DNA from: Rivularia sp. MS3 | Lineage (GTDB): Bacteria; Cyanobacteriota; Cyanobacteriia; Cyanobacteriales; Nostocaceae | NCBI GenBank assembly: GCA_019192545.1 | Contig: JAHCMI010000033.1 | Coordinates: forward strand, 23,300-87,299 | Direction: 5' to 3' | DNA length: 64,000 bases | Shown: piece by piece, positions 44,961-54,617 of the stretch | How positions within the stretch are numbered: the first letter of the stretch is position 1 | How the letters are laid out: the number at the start of each line of letters is the position of its first letter | Position numbers and translations under genes: made by a program | The notes under the pieces: model-generated | What the model was told of the DNA's origin: nothing | What the model saw: the letters and a program-made list of their open reading frames with translations, nothing else | Database searches by the model: none

Positions 44961-46130
44961 ATGAAAGCAATGATTTTGGCTGCGGGTAAAGGTACTCGCG
45001 TTCGTCCGATTACTTACACTACCCCTAAACCGATGATTCCCATCCTGCAAAAGCCAGTGATGGAATTTTTACTTGAATTATTACGTCAGCATGGCTTTGA
45101 CCAAATTATGGTCAATGTGAGTCATTTAGCTGAGGAAATCGAAAGCTATTTTCGTGACGGTCAAAGGTTTGGTGTAGAAATCGGCTACTCTTTTGAAGGT
45201 AGTATTGACGACAACGGTAAATTAGTCGGAAAAGCCATCGGTTCTGCTGGTGGGATGAGAAAAATTCAGGATTTTAACACTTTTTTCGACGATACTTTTA
45301 TTGTCTTGTGCGGTGACGCTTTAATAGACCTGGATTTGACCGCAGCAGTAAAATGGCATCGAGAAAAAGGTTCTATCGCCACCATCGTCACTAAAAGTGT
45401 ACCTCGGGAAGAAGTTTCCAGTTACGGTATTGTTGTTACTGATGATGATGGTCGTATAAAAGAGTTCCAAGAGAAGCCAACTGTCGAAGAAGCAAAAAGT
45501 ACAAATATCAGTACTGGTATTTATATTTTTGAACCAGAAATATTTGAACATATTCCCTCTGGAGTTGAATATGACATCGGTGGTGACTTATTCCCCAAAC
45601 TTGTAGAAATGGGTGCGCCATTCTACGCTAAAGCAATGGACTTTGAATGGGTAGATATCGGTAAGGTACCCGATTATTGGCGCGCAATTCGCGGCGTACT
45701 TTCTGGAGAAATCAAAAACGTACAAATCCCCGGCAATCAAGTCAAAGAAGGAATTTACACCGGTTTAAATGTTTCCGTAAACTGGGATAAGGTAGATATT
45801 ACCGGCCCTGTTTATATTGGTGCAATGACCAAAATAGAAGATGGAGCCAAAATTGTTGGCCCAGTTTATATTGGTCCTTCTTGCTGCGTATGTAGCGGCG
45901 CTACCGTAGAAAACAGCGTGATTTTTGAATATTCACGGCTTGGCCCGGGAGTTATGTTAGTTGATAAACTAGTTTACGGTCGTTACTGCGTCGATAAAAC
46001 TGGCGCATCCATTGACGTTCAAGCAGCTTCTTTAGACTGGTTGATTACTGATGCTCGTCAAGTACCACCCGCTCATAATCCCGCAGAGCGTCAAGCTATT
46101 GCTGAGTTGTTAGATACTACTTCTAGTTGA
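44961..46130 (+). CDS. NDP-sugar pyrophosphorylase, mannose-1-phosphate guanylyltransferase-like
   Basis: 389 aa. The N-terminal nucleotidyltransferase domain begins MKAMILAAGKGTRVRPIT (the GXGXRxRPxT nucleotide loop), with KPMIPILQKPVMEF and the metal site LCGDALIDLDL; EFQEKP and the catalytic-lysine region FEWVDIGKVPDYW follow. From about residue 255 a left-handed beta-helix with hexapeptide repeats (ITGPVYIGAMTKIEDGAKIVGPVYIG) closes the protein. It makes an activated sugar (GDP-mannose or a related NDP-hexose) for polysaccharide synthesis; the exact sugar is not decided by sequence alone. Confidence 0.88.
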   Translation: MKAMILAAGKGTRVRPITYTTPKPMIPILQKPVMEFLLELLRQHGFDQIMVNVSHLAEEIESYFRDGQRFGVEIGYSFEGSIDDNGKLVGKAIGSAGGMRKIQDFNTFFDDTFIVLCGDALIDLDLTAAVKWHREKGSIATIVTKSVPREEVSSYGIVVTDDDGRIKEFQEKPTVEEAKSTNISTGIYIFEPEIFEHIPSGVEYDIGGDLFPKLVEMGAPFYAKAMDFEWVDIGKVPDYWRAIRGVLSGEIKNVQIPGNQVKEGIYTGLNVSVNWDKVDITGPVYIGAMTKIEDGAKIVGPVYIGPSCCVCSGATVENSVIFEYSRLGPGVMLVDKLVYGRYCVDKTGASIDVQAASLDWLITDARQVPPAHNPAERQAIAELLDTTSS

Positions 46131-46157
46131 ACGAGAATTACCATAATACAATCTAAT

Positions 46158-46193
46158 AAAACCCGGTTTCTTGTTTTCGAGAAGCCGGGTTTT
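46158..46193. terminator. Strong hairpin terminator after the sugar-nucleotide gene
   Basis: AAAACCCGGTTTC - loop - GAAGCCGGGTTTT with flanking A and T runs; one G-T pair in the stem. Confidence 0.85.
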
Positions 46194-46244
46194 GTTTTTG
46201 GGAATTGGCCATTGAAAATTGGTAATGGGGAGAATTTTCTTGTC

Positions 46245-46393
46245 GGGTGTGTGACGTAGCAAAAAACGTTGTTGCTAACGTCACGCACCATCTACCTAAT
46301 TACGAATTACGAATCATGAATTACGAATTATACTCACCCCGCGCTGACGCGGCACCCCTCTCCCTTTACAAGGAGAGGGGCTGGGGGTGAGGT
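46245..46393. repeat. Two dispersed palindromic elements between convergent genes
   Basis: 46245-46291 carries GGGTGTGTGACGTAGCAA ... TTGCTAACGTCACGCACCAT, a short relative of the 69-bp elements at 59549 and 61750. 46330-46393 carries CCCCTCTCC-CTTTACAA-GGAGAGGGG with CACCCC/GGGGTGAGG outer arms, a repeat type common in cyanobacteria. Confidence 0.65.
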
Positions 46394-46407
46394 TCCGAGA
46401 TTGTGAT

Positions 46408-48435
46408 TCAAGAAGAAAGATAAGTATACCGACTTAAACTTTGTTCGTAGGTTTGCAACAGTCGCTGAGACTGGGCGATGGTTATTTGATTTTGCTCTAA
46501 GGCTTCTTCACAACGCTGACGAATTCTTTCTATCATGTCTTCGGTATTATATTGTACGTAACCTACGACCTCACTCATGGTGTCGCCTTTGACTACGTGT
46601 TTAATTTGATAGCCCTTCGGCGTTAGTTGAATATGAACGGTGTTAGTATCGCCGAAGAGATTATGTAAATTACCCATGATTTCTTGGTAAGCTCCATTCA
46701 GAAACATTCCTAAGTAATAGGGTTCCCCGCTTTTGAAAGGATGTAGTTCTAAAACGGATTTTACGTCTCGTAAGTCGATAAAACTATCAATTTTGCCATC
46801 GCTATCGCAGGTGAGATCGGCTAAAATACCGCGCCTTGTAGGTTCTTCATCCAAACGGTGTATGGGCATGATCGGGAATAACTGATTTATAGCCCAACAG
46901 TCTGGTGCCGATTGAAATACTGAAAGATTAACGTAATAAATAGAAGACATGATTAACTCTAGGTCTTCCATGTCATCCGGTACGTATTCTTGCTGCTTCG
47001 TGATGTTAAGAATTTTATAGCAGCAAGCCCAGTATAATTGTTCGGCTTTGGCTCGTTCTTTTAAAGATAAAATTCCTAAATTGAAACGGCTTATAGCTTC
47101 TTCTTTGAATTGAGCCGCATCGTGATATAGCTCTTGATAATTTTCTTCGTTAATAGACTGGTAGGTTTCCCACAAATAGGAAATAAGATGAGATTCCCCT
47201 TCTTGAAATGCTTCGGGTGGTTCGTGCGGTACTTCGCTGGTACTGAGAACATCAAAAATCAGTACTGATTGATGAGAAGCAACGGCTCTGCCGCTTTCAC
47301 TTATCAATGTTGGTACGGGAATATTTTGCTCTCTACAAGCGTCTTTTAGCTCTGCGACTATATCGTTGGCGTAGTTCTGCATGTTGTAGTTTTTAGAAGC
47401 GTAGAAATTAGTCTGAGAGCCGTCGTAATCTACTCCTAAGCCTCCACCGACATCAAGATATTTCATATTTGCTCCCAAGGAAGCTAACTCTACGTAGATG
47501 CGACTTGCTTCCTGAATGGCATCTTTAATTACATTAATTGCCGAAATTTGCGAGCCGACATGGAAATGCAGAAGCTGTAATGAATCTAACAAACCCGCCT
47601 TGCGTAATTTATCGACAGCGCGAATAATTTCCGGAATATTTAGACCAAATTTGGCGCGATCGCCGCTAGAGGTTCCCCAGCGCCCCATTCCTTGAGTGCT
47701 AAGTTTGGCGCGTATTCCTAAGATTGGTTTAATTTTTAGCTGACGGCTAACTTCAATAACTAAATCAACTTCTTCAATTTGTTCTAAAACTAAAATCGGA
47801 GTTTGTCCCAGTCTTTGAGATAACATCGCAGTTTCAATATATTCACGGTCTTTATAACCGTTACAAATTAATAAAGCTCCAACTGTATCTAGTAGCGCCA
47901 AAGCAATCATTAATTCCGGCTTAGAACCTGCTTCCAACCCAAATTGATGGGGTTTGCCAAAACGTACTAAATCTTCAATTAAATGCCGTTGCTGATTGCA
48001 TTTAACTGGAAATACGCCTTGATAAACACCATCGTAATTGTAACGAGCTATAGCTTTAGCAAAACAAGCATTGAGACGCTCGATTCTGTCTTCTAAAATA
48101 TCGGAAAAGCGAATTAGTAAAGGTAAACCTAAATTACGCAGTTTCAGCGCTTTCACCAATTCGTACAAATCCAGAGAACCACCACGTTCGCCTTTTGGAG
48201 AAACCGTAACATGACCGGCAGCATTTATCGAAAAATAAGGCTGTCCCCAACCTTCAATGCGGTACAATGCTTCACTTTCTTCAATTGTCCAATTACTTTG
48301 GGGCGAATCTGTAATTGTACTGGGAGACAAAAGTTTCTGAGTTTTTTTATTGTTACTTACTTTAACTTTAGCTTTTTTGCCATTCAATGATAATTTTCCT
48401 GTTTCAGCCGATGTAGCAATAAACTCAACACCCAT
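46408..48435 (-). CDS. speA: Biosynthetic arginine decarboxylase
   Basis: PLP enzyme of the SpeA family making agmatine for polyamine synthesis. 675 aa. The PLP-barrel part shows VYQGVFPVKCNQQRHLIEDLV (the Schiff-base lysine), LEAGSKPEL, LQLLHFHVGSQISA, YLDVGGGLGVDYDG and SESGRAVASH. The C-terminal domain holds the long SpeA-type insertions and ends with a helical tail (EQNQITIAQSQRLLQTYEQSL). Length agrees with cyanobacterial SpeA. It converges on the sugar-nucleotide gene. Confidence 0.95.
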   Translation of the reverse strand: MGVEFIATSAETGKLSLNGKKAKVKVSNNKKTQKLLSPSTITDSPQSNWTIEESEALYRIEGWGQPYFSINAAGHVTVSPKGERGGSLDLYELVKALKLRNLGLPLLIRFSDILEDRIERLNACFAKAIARYNYDGVYQGVFPVKCNQQRHLIEDLVRFGKPHQFGLEAGSKPELMIALALLDTVGALLICNGYKDREYIETAMLSQRLGQTPILVLEQIEEVDLVIEVSRQLKIKPILGIRAKLSTQGMGRWGTSSGDRAKFGLNIPEIIRAVDKLRKAGLLDSLQLLHFHVGSQISAINVIKDAIQEASRIYVELASLGANMKYLDVGGGLGVDYDGSQTNFYASKNYNMQNYANDIVAELKDACREQNIPVPTLISESGRAVASHQSVLIFDVLSTSEVPHEPPEAFQEGESHLISYLWETYQSINEENYQELYHDAAQFKEEAISRFNLGILSLKERAKAEQLYWACCYKILNITKQQEYVPDDMEDLELIMSSIYYVNLSVFQSAPDCWAINQLFPIMPIHRLDEEPTRRGILADLTCDSDGKIDSFIDLRDVKSVLELHPFKSGEPYYLGMFLNGAYQEIMGNLHNLFGDTNTVHIQLTPKGYQIKHVVKGDTMSEVVGYVQYNTEDMIERIRQRCEEALEQNQITIAQSQRLLQTYEQSLSRYTYLSS

Positions 48436-48856
48436 TTACCAGTCACCTTCGTACTTCACCCACGAATCTCAATTTAACGCATTCGTGTCTGTGTGGGAAT
48501 ATTCGTAGGGTATAAATTTTTGATAAATGGCAATTAGGTAATGGCTAATAGGTAATTGGGCATTGGGGATATATATTATTTTTATTAACTAGTAATTATT
48601 AATTAAATATCTTTTATTCTATACAGGACTTACGCAACAGTCCTACTATAGAGATTTTTAAGCCTGCTTAAATCTAAATTTTGAGATTATCAACGTAGTT
48701 AAGCTTATTTCAATACTTAATCCACATTAAACGTAATTTTATTTCAAATTCCAATGCCCTACGCCCTACGCCCAATTTCTCATTTCCTATTGACAAAAAG
48801 CGAATCGCGACGGACAAATAACAAGTGATAGATTCATGAATTTATAGGAGATAGTG
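48436..48856. other. Spacer with heptamer arrays and an IS-end-like sequence
   Basis: Contains a degenerate heptamer array (AATTAGG TAATGGC TAATAGG TAATTGG GCATTGG) at about 48532-48567, the sequence ACAGGACTTACGCAA at 48624-48638 and TGCCCTA CGCCCTA CGCCCAA near 48753-48773. No gene. The ndk promoter should lie near its right end. Confidence 0.5.
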
Positions 48857-49333
48857 ATGGAGCGCACATTTTTAGCAATTAAGCCCGATGGCGTACAGCG
48901 TGGATTAGTCGGTGAAATTATTAGCCGCTATGAAAACAAGGGTTTTACTTTGGTTGGTATGAAATTTATGAAAGTTAGTCGGGAGTTAGCTGAATCCCAT
49001 TACGACGTTCATAAAGAAAGACCATTTTTTGCTGGCTTGGTGGACTTTATCACTTCTGGTCCCGTTGTAGCAATGGTTTGGGAAGGTGAAGGCGTTGTTG
49101 CTGCTGCTAGAAAGATTATTGGTGCAACTAACCCTCTAACAGCGGAACCCGGAACTATTCGCGGTGATTTTGGGGTTGACATCGGTCGCAATATAATCCA
49201 CGGTTCGGATGCTGTTGAAACCGCACAAAGAGAAATTTCCCTATGGTTTAGCAATGATGAACTAGTTAGCTGGCACCCCCAAAATATGCCTTGGCTGTAT
49301 GAAAAATTTGCTAAGGAATTAGCAGCTAAGTAG
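48857..49333 (+). CDS. ndk: Nucleoside diphosphate kinase
   Basis: Transfers the gamma phosphate from ATP to NDPs. From the ATG of [20 protein letters not shown] (TAGGAG ribosome site 6 bp upstream). The catalytic histidine lies in the conserved segment [18 protein letters not shown]; the substrate-binding [23 protein letters not shown] is intact. 158 aa, slightly longer than average because of the C-terminal tail. Confidence 0.97.
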   Translation: MERTFLAIKPDGVQRGLVGEIISRYENKGFTLVGMKFMKVSRELAESHYDVHKERPFFAGLVDFITSGPVVAMVWEGEGVVAAARKIIGATNPLTAEPGTIRGDFGVDIGRNIIHGSDAVETAQREISLWFSNDELVSWHPQNMPWLYEKFAKELAAK

Positions 49334-49367
49334 TTTTCTGAAGGAATCGGTTATGGGGAGATAGGGA

Positions 49368-49490
49368 GACAAGGGGATATGGAGATGCGGAGATAAGGAG
49401 CAAGATGCTCCCACTATAAATAGTTTGATAATTCCTAATTCTTAATTCTTAACTCCTAACTCCTATGCCCCATACCCAATTCCCTACTAA
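49368..49490. repeat. Purine-rich and AATTCTT/AACTCCT heptamer arrays
   Basis: The gap between ndk and the TerC gene is filled by a GGAGATA-type array and then AATTCCT AATTCTT AATTCTT AACTCCT AACTCCT ATGCCCC ATACCCA in register. Confidence 0.75.
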
Positions 49491-49493
49491 CCA

Positions 49494-50204
49494 CTAATTT
49501 GTTTTTTCGCTTTCTTCTGAAATTTCGGGAACTGTACGCTTAGAAAATCCCCAGGATAGAATAATCGCGATCGCGGTAATGATTACCCACTGAGGGGGAA
49601 CAAAAGCTTCGTTGACTACTCTGAGCAATAAGCGCAAGCCTACAAATGCAACGGTAATGTAACCTGCGTCTTCAAGGTAAACAAATTCATCCAACCAGCG
49701 AATAAATAAACCTGCCATGAATCTCAGGGTAATAATGCCAATTGTGGTTCCTGTTATTACCAACCATTTCGTATCTGAAACAGCAATGGCAGTAGTTACG
49801 CTGTCTAAAGAAAAAGCTAAATCTGTCAGGGCAATTACGGGTATTACTTGCCAAAGCGATGTATAACGAGGACCGTGATGGTGATGTTGTTCATCTTCTT
49901 CGGAGGTGAAGTGTTGAAATACCAACCAAAGTAGATAAGCTGCGCCAATTAACTCGAATTGCCAATATTTTTGCACCCAAGTAGCGGTAAGAAGCAAAGT
50001 AATTCTCAGCACGTATGCAACGACTAAACCGATGTTAAGCGCTTGACGTTCGAGTTTCTTGTCTTCAAGCCCTTGAGCTATAGCAGCAAGGGCAATGGCG
50101 TTATCTGCTGACAGTACGGCTTCTAGAAAAATTAGAATAAGTAGGACTATAGATGCTTCAATGCTGAAATTATATTGAAGATAATCGAAAATTCGCTCTA
50201 GCAT
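49494..50204 (-). CDS. TerC family integral membrane protein
   Basis: 236 aa with seven hydrophobic helices. The two family signatures are present: LEAVLSADNAIALAAIA near residue 30 and LTDLAFSLDSVTTAIAVS near residue 125, each with the acidic residue thought to bind metal. A His-rich cytoplasmic loop (EDEQHHHHGP) lies between. TerC proteins are linked to tellurite resistance, manganese handling and, in chloroplasts and cyanobacteria, thylakoid biogenesis. Confidence 0.92.
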   Translation of the reverse strand: MLERIFDYLQYNFSIEASIVLLILIFLEAVLSADNAIALAAIAQGLEDKKLERQALNIGLVVAYVLRITLLLTATWVQKYWQFELIGAAYLLWLVFQHFTSEEDEQHHHHGPRYTSLWQVIPVIALTDLAFSLDSVTTAIAVSDTKWLVITGTTIGIITLRFMAGLFIRWLDEFVYLEDAGYITVAFVGLRLLLRVVNEAFVPPQWVIITAIAIILSWGFSKRTVPEISEESEKTN

Positions 50205-50583
50205 TAGGTGTTTCTCAAACAGCGCAATTAAAAGTTAACAAAAACTGAAAGTTTATTATCGCTTCTCGGTTAGGAAAAGCTACTTTACTAAAGCTTAACT
50301 CTTACGAGCTACTTTCTGGATGCTGGGGTTTGCTTATAGGTACGGTTTTCCTACTGCGACATCCGACGGGCATTCAAAAGAATAGTTAATTTGAGTCAAT
50401 TTTTAAATAAACAACAATTTTCAGCTTAACTATTACTATGACCTATACGGTTATTAAAGTTAATAATTATTAATGCAAAAGTATGTATTTTTCTAAAAGT
50501 AAATACGCAAATATCTTGATATCAGGTATAAAAGTGAATATATGAACTACTTAAATTCAATAAATTATTTTTGAGAGGTTGTC
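50205..50583. other. Divergent promoter region between terC and the lipase-like gene
   Basis: AT-rich; no ORF or RNA gene seen. A purine-rich ribosome site (GAGAGG) lies just before the downstream ATG. Confidence 0.35.
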
Positions 50584-52299
50584 ATGTCTGAACCTACAAG
50601 AAATTCTCAGCCGATAATTTTAATTAGAGGTTTTGGTCAGTTGGATGTTTCGGACGAAAAGCAAGATGCATACCAAGGGTTTAATAATGGTACTGTTTAC
50701 CCGCACAAAAAAGGAGAAAATTATATTTATGAAGGATTTATTCTCAGATTTTTAAAGTCAGACTGGAAGTACCAAGATGCCACAAATGTTGTTGGTTACT
50801 ATGGCAAGCAGATAAAAAATGAGCCGGTACTTCCTCGCAAGTTACTGAATTTAGAAGATTTAGTCCATCGAGGAGTTTCTTTATCCCCTCAATTGCAAAA
50901 ACTTGAAGATATGAAAGTTGTACAAAACTTCAAGCACTTGCAGTCAAAAAATTATTTTTCGGGAGATAAAGTAATTATCGATCCAGCAATGGCTTTACAT
51001 TTACTCGAATCAGTAGACAATGTATGTCAAACGATTTGGGTGTTTCGCTACTACGATTTAGACGATAGAACATTTACAACTTATGGTAAGGCACTGGTGC
51101 GTTTAATCGACTTTATTAGAGAACTCGCACAGATGCAAAACCCCAATCAACCGAAGCCAAAGGTAAATATCATTGCTCATTCTATGGGCGGGCTGCTGGT
51201 GCGAGAAGCCATACAGCGTACTTATCCCGAAAATTCTCAGAAAGGGGAAGATTTTATTAATAAAATCGTGACTATTGGTACACCCCATCAAGGAATTTCA
51301 TTTCAATTGATGGAAAATTGGATTGGAATTAGTGCCAAAGATGAAATAGAGCATTTTAATCCTAATTTTCAAAGAAATGCCACAAACCCAGAGTCTTTCG
51401 TTAACTTCCACAAATATTTTCCATTGGAAAGATTGCTAACAATAGTCGGTACAAACTATCGAACTTATGACGTACCTCTAGCATCTTTTGCAAACCGATT
51501 GTTTTCTGTAGAAGACGAGTATGGAACTAATTACAATTGCAGTGATGGGTTAGTCAAACAAACTTATGCTCAAATTCCTGGGGCATTAAGAACATTTATC
51601 CATAAAAGTCATAGCGGTAAGGATTCTATAATCAATTCGAGAGAAGCTTTTGAAATTGCTACGCGCTTCTTTTTTGGTAACTTAAGAGCAAGATTGCGTT
51701 TTGTACGCGGTAAAGTAACTCGCGGTAAAGATTTATTTGGTAAAAGTGAATTCTTTTTAGGAGTTTGTATAAAGCCCCGTGGTGTAGACTTTGAATTGTT
51801 TCATCAAAGTAAAGAAGCAGAAAACTGTTATGGGCCATTTAGTCAAACTAATGCCGAATATTCGGATAACAATATTGATTTTGGGGAAAGTAACGACGAA
51901 CTTGGTTTTAGTTGGGCTGACGATAACAAATTGATGTGGGAAGGTTATTTCGATACCAAGACAATTTTGCAAGATGAAAGTATTGCCGAAAAAGATATGG
52001 TAATGCGACTTGATTTTTATGTGGGAGAGCGAGATTTATTAGGTATCGGTTTTTCCGACAATGTAATCTTCCGCAAGCAGTATTATATTCGAGCTTTGCT
52101 ACCAACTCAAAATCAAGAATTACAGCTTTTCTTACATCGCGACGAACAATTTGCCGATCAAAATAACGCCACAGTCATGGAATTTGTTGATGGTGGTTGG
52201 GAATTTGAAGTTCGCGGCACCGGTTTTGTTGGTACTTTCAAAATCGAAATTGATATTGTTCCTGAAGAAGGGAATCCAGAAAAGTTTTTGATGGAATAA
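50584..52299 (+). CDS. Alpha/beta-hydrolase (lipase/PGAP1-like) with C-terminal beta-rich region
   Basis: 571 aa, no signal peptide. The N-terminal hydrolase shows the strand PIILIRGFGQL, the nucleophile elbow NIIAHSMGGLLVREA (Ser in AHSMG, near residue 203), then IVTIGTPHQG, a probable catalytic Asp in CSDGLV and a probable His in IHKSHSGKD. These fit a triacylglycerol-lipase/PGAP1-like esterase. From about residue 370 the sequence is beta-rich (LRARLRFVRGKVTRGKDLFG, then repeated strands ending GTFKIEIDIVPEEG), like a calcium-binding or effector domain. The substrate is unknown. It heads an accessory region of restriction-modification genes. Confidence 0.75.
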   Translation: MSEPTRNSQPIILIRGFGQLDVSDEKQDAYQGFNNGTVYPHKKGENYIYEGFILRFLKSDWKYQDATNVVGYYGKQIKNEPVLPRKLLNLEDLVHRGVSLSPQLQKLEDMKVVQNFKHLQSKNYFSGDKVIIDPAMALHLLESVDNVCQTIWVFRYYDLDDRTFTTYGKALVRLIDFIRELAQMQNPNQPKPKVNIIAHSMGGLLVREAIQRTYPENSQKGEDFINKIVTIGTPHQGISFQLMENWIGISAKDEIEHFNPNFQRNATNPESFVNFHKYFPLERLLTIVGTNYRTYDVPLASFANRLFSVEDEYGTNYNCSDGLVKQTYAQIPGALRTFIHKSHSGKDSIINSREAFEIATRFFFGNLRARLRFVRGKVTRGKDLFGKSEFFLGVCIKPRGVDFELFHQSKEAENCYGPFSQTNAEYSDNNIDFGESNDELGFSWADDNKLMWEGYFDTKTILQDESIAEKDMVMRLDFYVGERDLLGIGFSDNVIFRKQYYIRALLPTQNQELQLFLHRDEQFADQNNATVMEFVDGGWEFEVRGTGFVGTFKIEIDIVPEEGNPEKFLME

Positions 52300-52474
52300 T
52301 TGAAAATTGTCATTATGACGAATGGTAGTGCAGAGGGAAAGACAAAATCAAAGCTCTCTCGGCATAATTTACTCAAGCTGTACAAATTGCAGAAATTTAC
52401 CGAATTCAATCCGGAATGTAGAAAGTTAAAAATGAGGTGATACTTATAGCAAACAAAAACGGATTTTGAATTAT

Positions 52475-52897
52475 ATGAAACTACGCTCTACTTTACACAA
52501 AGTTGCTCTTATTTCTCTTCCAATTTTAGGTATTGTAGCTTTACCAAATTTAGCTCGCGGTAATTCTGATGAAATAGCTCAGAATGTTAACTGTAACAAT
52601 CCCGTGACAACTTTTGAAATGAGAGTTTGTGCGGGACAAAGATATGAGAAAGCCGATAAAAAATTGAATCAAGTTTACCGACAGTTGAAGCCAAGATTAG
52701 GTAAAAGCCAACAGAAGAAATTAGTTGATGCTCAACTTGCTTGGATTCAGTTTAGAGATAAAACGTGTGCTTTTAGTGGAGCTTTTGCAGAGGGAGGTAC
52801 TTTAGAAACAGTTTTGGAAGTAAGTTGTTTAGCTGATGTTACAGAAACGCGGGTTAAGGATTTGGAAGGGTATTTGGAAATAGTTAATAATCGGTAG
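52475..52897 (+). CDS. Secreted LprI/DUF1311-type protein (possible lysozyme inhibitor family)
   Basis: 140 aa from the ATG at 52475 (MKLRSTLHKVALISLPILGI), with a signal peptide. The mature part has four cysteines in the DUF1311 pattern: VNCNNP, MRVCAG, DKTCAF and VSCLAD, and the family core YEKADKKLNQVYRQLKPRL ... LAWIQFRD. Members inhibit lysozyme in some bacteria, but most are uncharacterised. Confidence 0.82.
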   Translation: MKLRSTLHKVALISLPILGIVALPNLARGNSDEIAQNVNCNNPVTTFEMRVCAGQRYEKADKKLNQVYRQLKPRLGKSQQKKLVDAQLAWIQFRDKTCAFSGAFAEGGTLETVLEVSCLADVTETRVKDLEGYLEIVNNR

Positions 52898-52981
52898 AAG
52901 TTTGAGGCCGTGTAGCTCGCTCTTGCTAATGAACTTGAATAAATTTACACTTTTATGATTGAGTCGAGGAATTTATAAACC

Positions 52982-53575
52982 TTGAAAATTGTAAAAGAGG
53001 TATCGCTAATTAATCGTGGTGGCTTTGAAAAGTCTCAAGAATGGTCTGTTATTCAAAGTGAGATTCGTAGCGCTATTGATTTGATTGTGTACCCGACTGG
53101 TGCATCAAATTTTACGATTAATCCTGCACGACATGGTAACGGTGTTAAACCGATAAAAAATGCCTGCATGACTGCTCTTCAAGAAAATTTTGGTTGGGAA
53201 TTAGAAACTAAAATTACCTATGCAACTCGTTCGCCAGGAAGAATAGATGCAACAAAAAGACTGAATGGTGATTTTTTCGCTCTTGAATGGGAAACTGGGA
53301 ATATTTCCTCTAGCCATCGTGCCGTAAATAAAATGGTTTTAGGACTTCTACGAGGGGTATTTTTAGGCTCGGCTTTGGTACTTCCTAGTAGAAAACTTTA
53401 CGCTTTTCTAACTGATAGAATTGGTAATTATGAAGAGTTAGAGCCATATTTTGATGTGTGACGGGCTGTTAATATTAATGAAGGATTTTTGGAAGTATTT
53501 GTAATAGAACATGACGCAATAGATAGTAATGTACCAACAATTACTAAAGGAACAGATGGTCGCGCTTTAATTTAA
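52982..53575 (+). pseudogene. BglII/BamHI-like type II restriction endonuclease, interrupted by one TGA
   Basis: The open part is 159 aa from TTG: YPTGASNFTINPARHGNGVKP resembles the BglII/BstYI family, and residues 87-106 (GRIDATKRLNGDFFALEWET) supply the D...ExE metal site of a PD-(D/E)xK nuclease (D89, E102, E104 by count). After FDV a TGA stands at 53459; the same frame continues RAVNINEGFLEVFVIEHD to GTDGRALI and stops at 53575, the usual family C-terminus. A single TGG to TGA change (V-W-R) explains it. The product would lack the last 38 residues, so nuclease activity is probably lost. The gene converges on the methyltransferase at 53592. Confidence 0.75.
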
Positions 53576-53591
53576 ATATCTATTGATATTG

Positions 53592-54569
53592 TTAAGAAAA
53601 TAAATCTAACTGTCGAGAATCTTTTTGAATTTTTTTCTTAATCTTTCCTCTTGCGGATTCCCACTCTTCAAACTTACCATCAGCTAAATCATTTAAGCGT
53701 TGAATTGCTCCGGAAGTGTCACCAATTTCCGTTCCTAACCAATAGCGTTGCAATTTTTGAGCAGCATAAAATGTAGTACCAGAACCACCAAAAGGGTCAA
53801 TTATAATTTGTCCTGGATTTGATGACATTGCAATAATTCTTTCTAACATAATTGGAGCTAATTCATTTGCTCCCCTCTTCTTATGTTTACGGTGACGTAC
53901 TGGAGGAATATCGCTCCATACTTCTTCAAGTTGAGTCCAGGTTTGTTCTGTATTATCAACCGCAGAAACATCTTCCCAAACCTCTTCTGGAGCATCCCAA
54001 ACGTCCATTAAATTAATACCTTGAGGATTTAACTTCTTACGATGTCCTCCATAATCGCGAATTTCACCACCACAATGTCGGCAAACTTGTATTGGTGTAT
54101 AAACTTTATTAAAAACTGTTGGCTCTCCTTTCGTATAATAAATTAATCCATAATGAGCCGGAGACATTCGCTTACCTCTGGGAAAAGCTTTCGGCATTCT
54201 ACAAGCAATCCAGTGACGAAAAAGCATTCCTTTTTGATTAAGATATGCGCCATATTCAATACACCATTTTGGTAAGTTAAAAACGAATAAACTTCCACCT
54301 GGTTTAACTACGCGAACGCTTTCATTTAGCCAGTTTTTTGACCATGTAAGATATTCGTTATCTTTTAGATTATCACTCACTCCTTTGCCATAATTTTTAC
54401 CAAGATTAAAAGGTGGATCGGCAAATACAATATCTATGCTTTCATTAGGAAGAGAAGATAAAAAATCTAAGCAATCTCCTTGATAGAGAATGCCGTAATC
54501 GCTTTGATAAACTTCGTTTAAATTATTGTTTTTTGCTGTTGTAGGGGAGATGAGGTGAAAGGGTGGCAT
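53592..54569 (-). CDS. DNA methyltransferase (DPPF class), partner of the broken endonuclease
   Basis: 325 aa, beta-class order: catalytic motif DPPFNLGKNYG at residues 51-61 comes before the SAM-binding motif IIDPFGGSGTTFYAAQ near residue 257. DPPF is usual for N6-adenine enzymes, though some N4-cytosine enzymes share it. A Cys-rich insert (CRHCGGE) may bind zinc. It converges on the REase gene with 16 bp between the ends. With the endonuclease interrupted, it would act as an orphan methylase. Recognition of a GATC-containing site is plausible from the endonuclease family but is not shown. Confidence 0.88.
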   Translation of the reverse strand: MPPFHLISPTTAKNNNLNEVYQSDYGILYQGDCLDFLSSLPNESIDIVFADPPFNLGKNYGKGVSDNLKDNEYLTWSKNWLNESVRVVKPGGSLFVFNLPKWCIEYGAYLNQKGMLFRHWIACRMPKAFPRGKRMSPAHYGLIYYTKGEPTVFNKVYTPIQVCRHCGGEIRDYGGHRKKLNPQGINLMDVWDAPEEVWEDVSAVDNTEQTWTQLEEVWSDIPPVRHRKHKKRGANELAPIMLERIIAMSSNPGQIIIDPFGGSGTTFYAAQKLQRYWLGTEIGDTSGAIQRLNDLADGKFEEWESARGKIKKKIQKDSRQLDLFS

Positions 54570-54587
54570 TAGATACTTTTATAATTT

Positions 54588-54602
54588 ACAGGACTTACGC
54601 AA
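54588..54602. repeat. IS-end-like sequence ACAGGACTTACGCAA (copy 2)
   Basis: The same 15-mer occurs at 48624-48638 in the same orientation. GGACTTACGCA is familiar from the ends of cyanobacterial insertion elements and MITEs; no transposase remains here. Confidence 0.5.
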
Positions 54603-54617
54603 TTTTTATTACAAATT

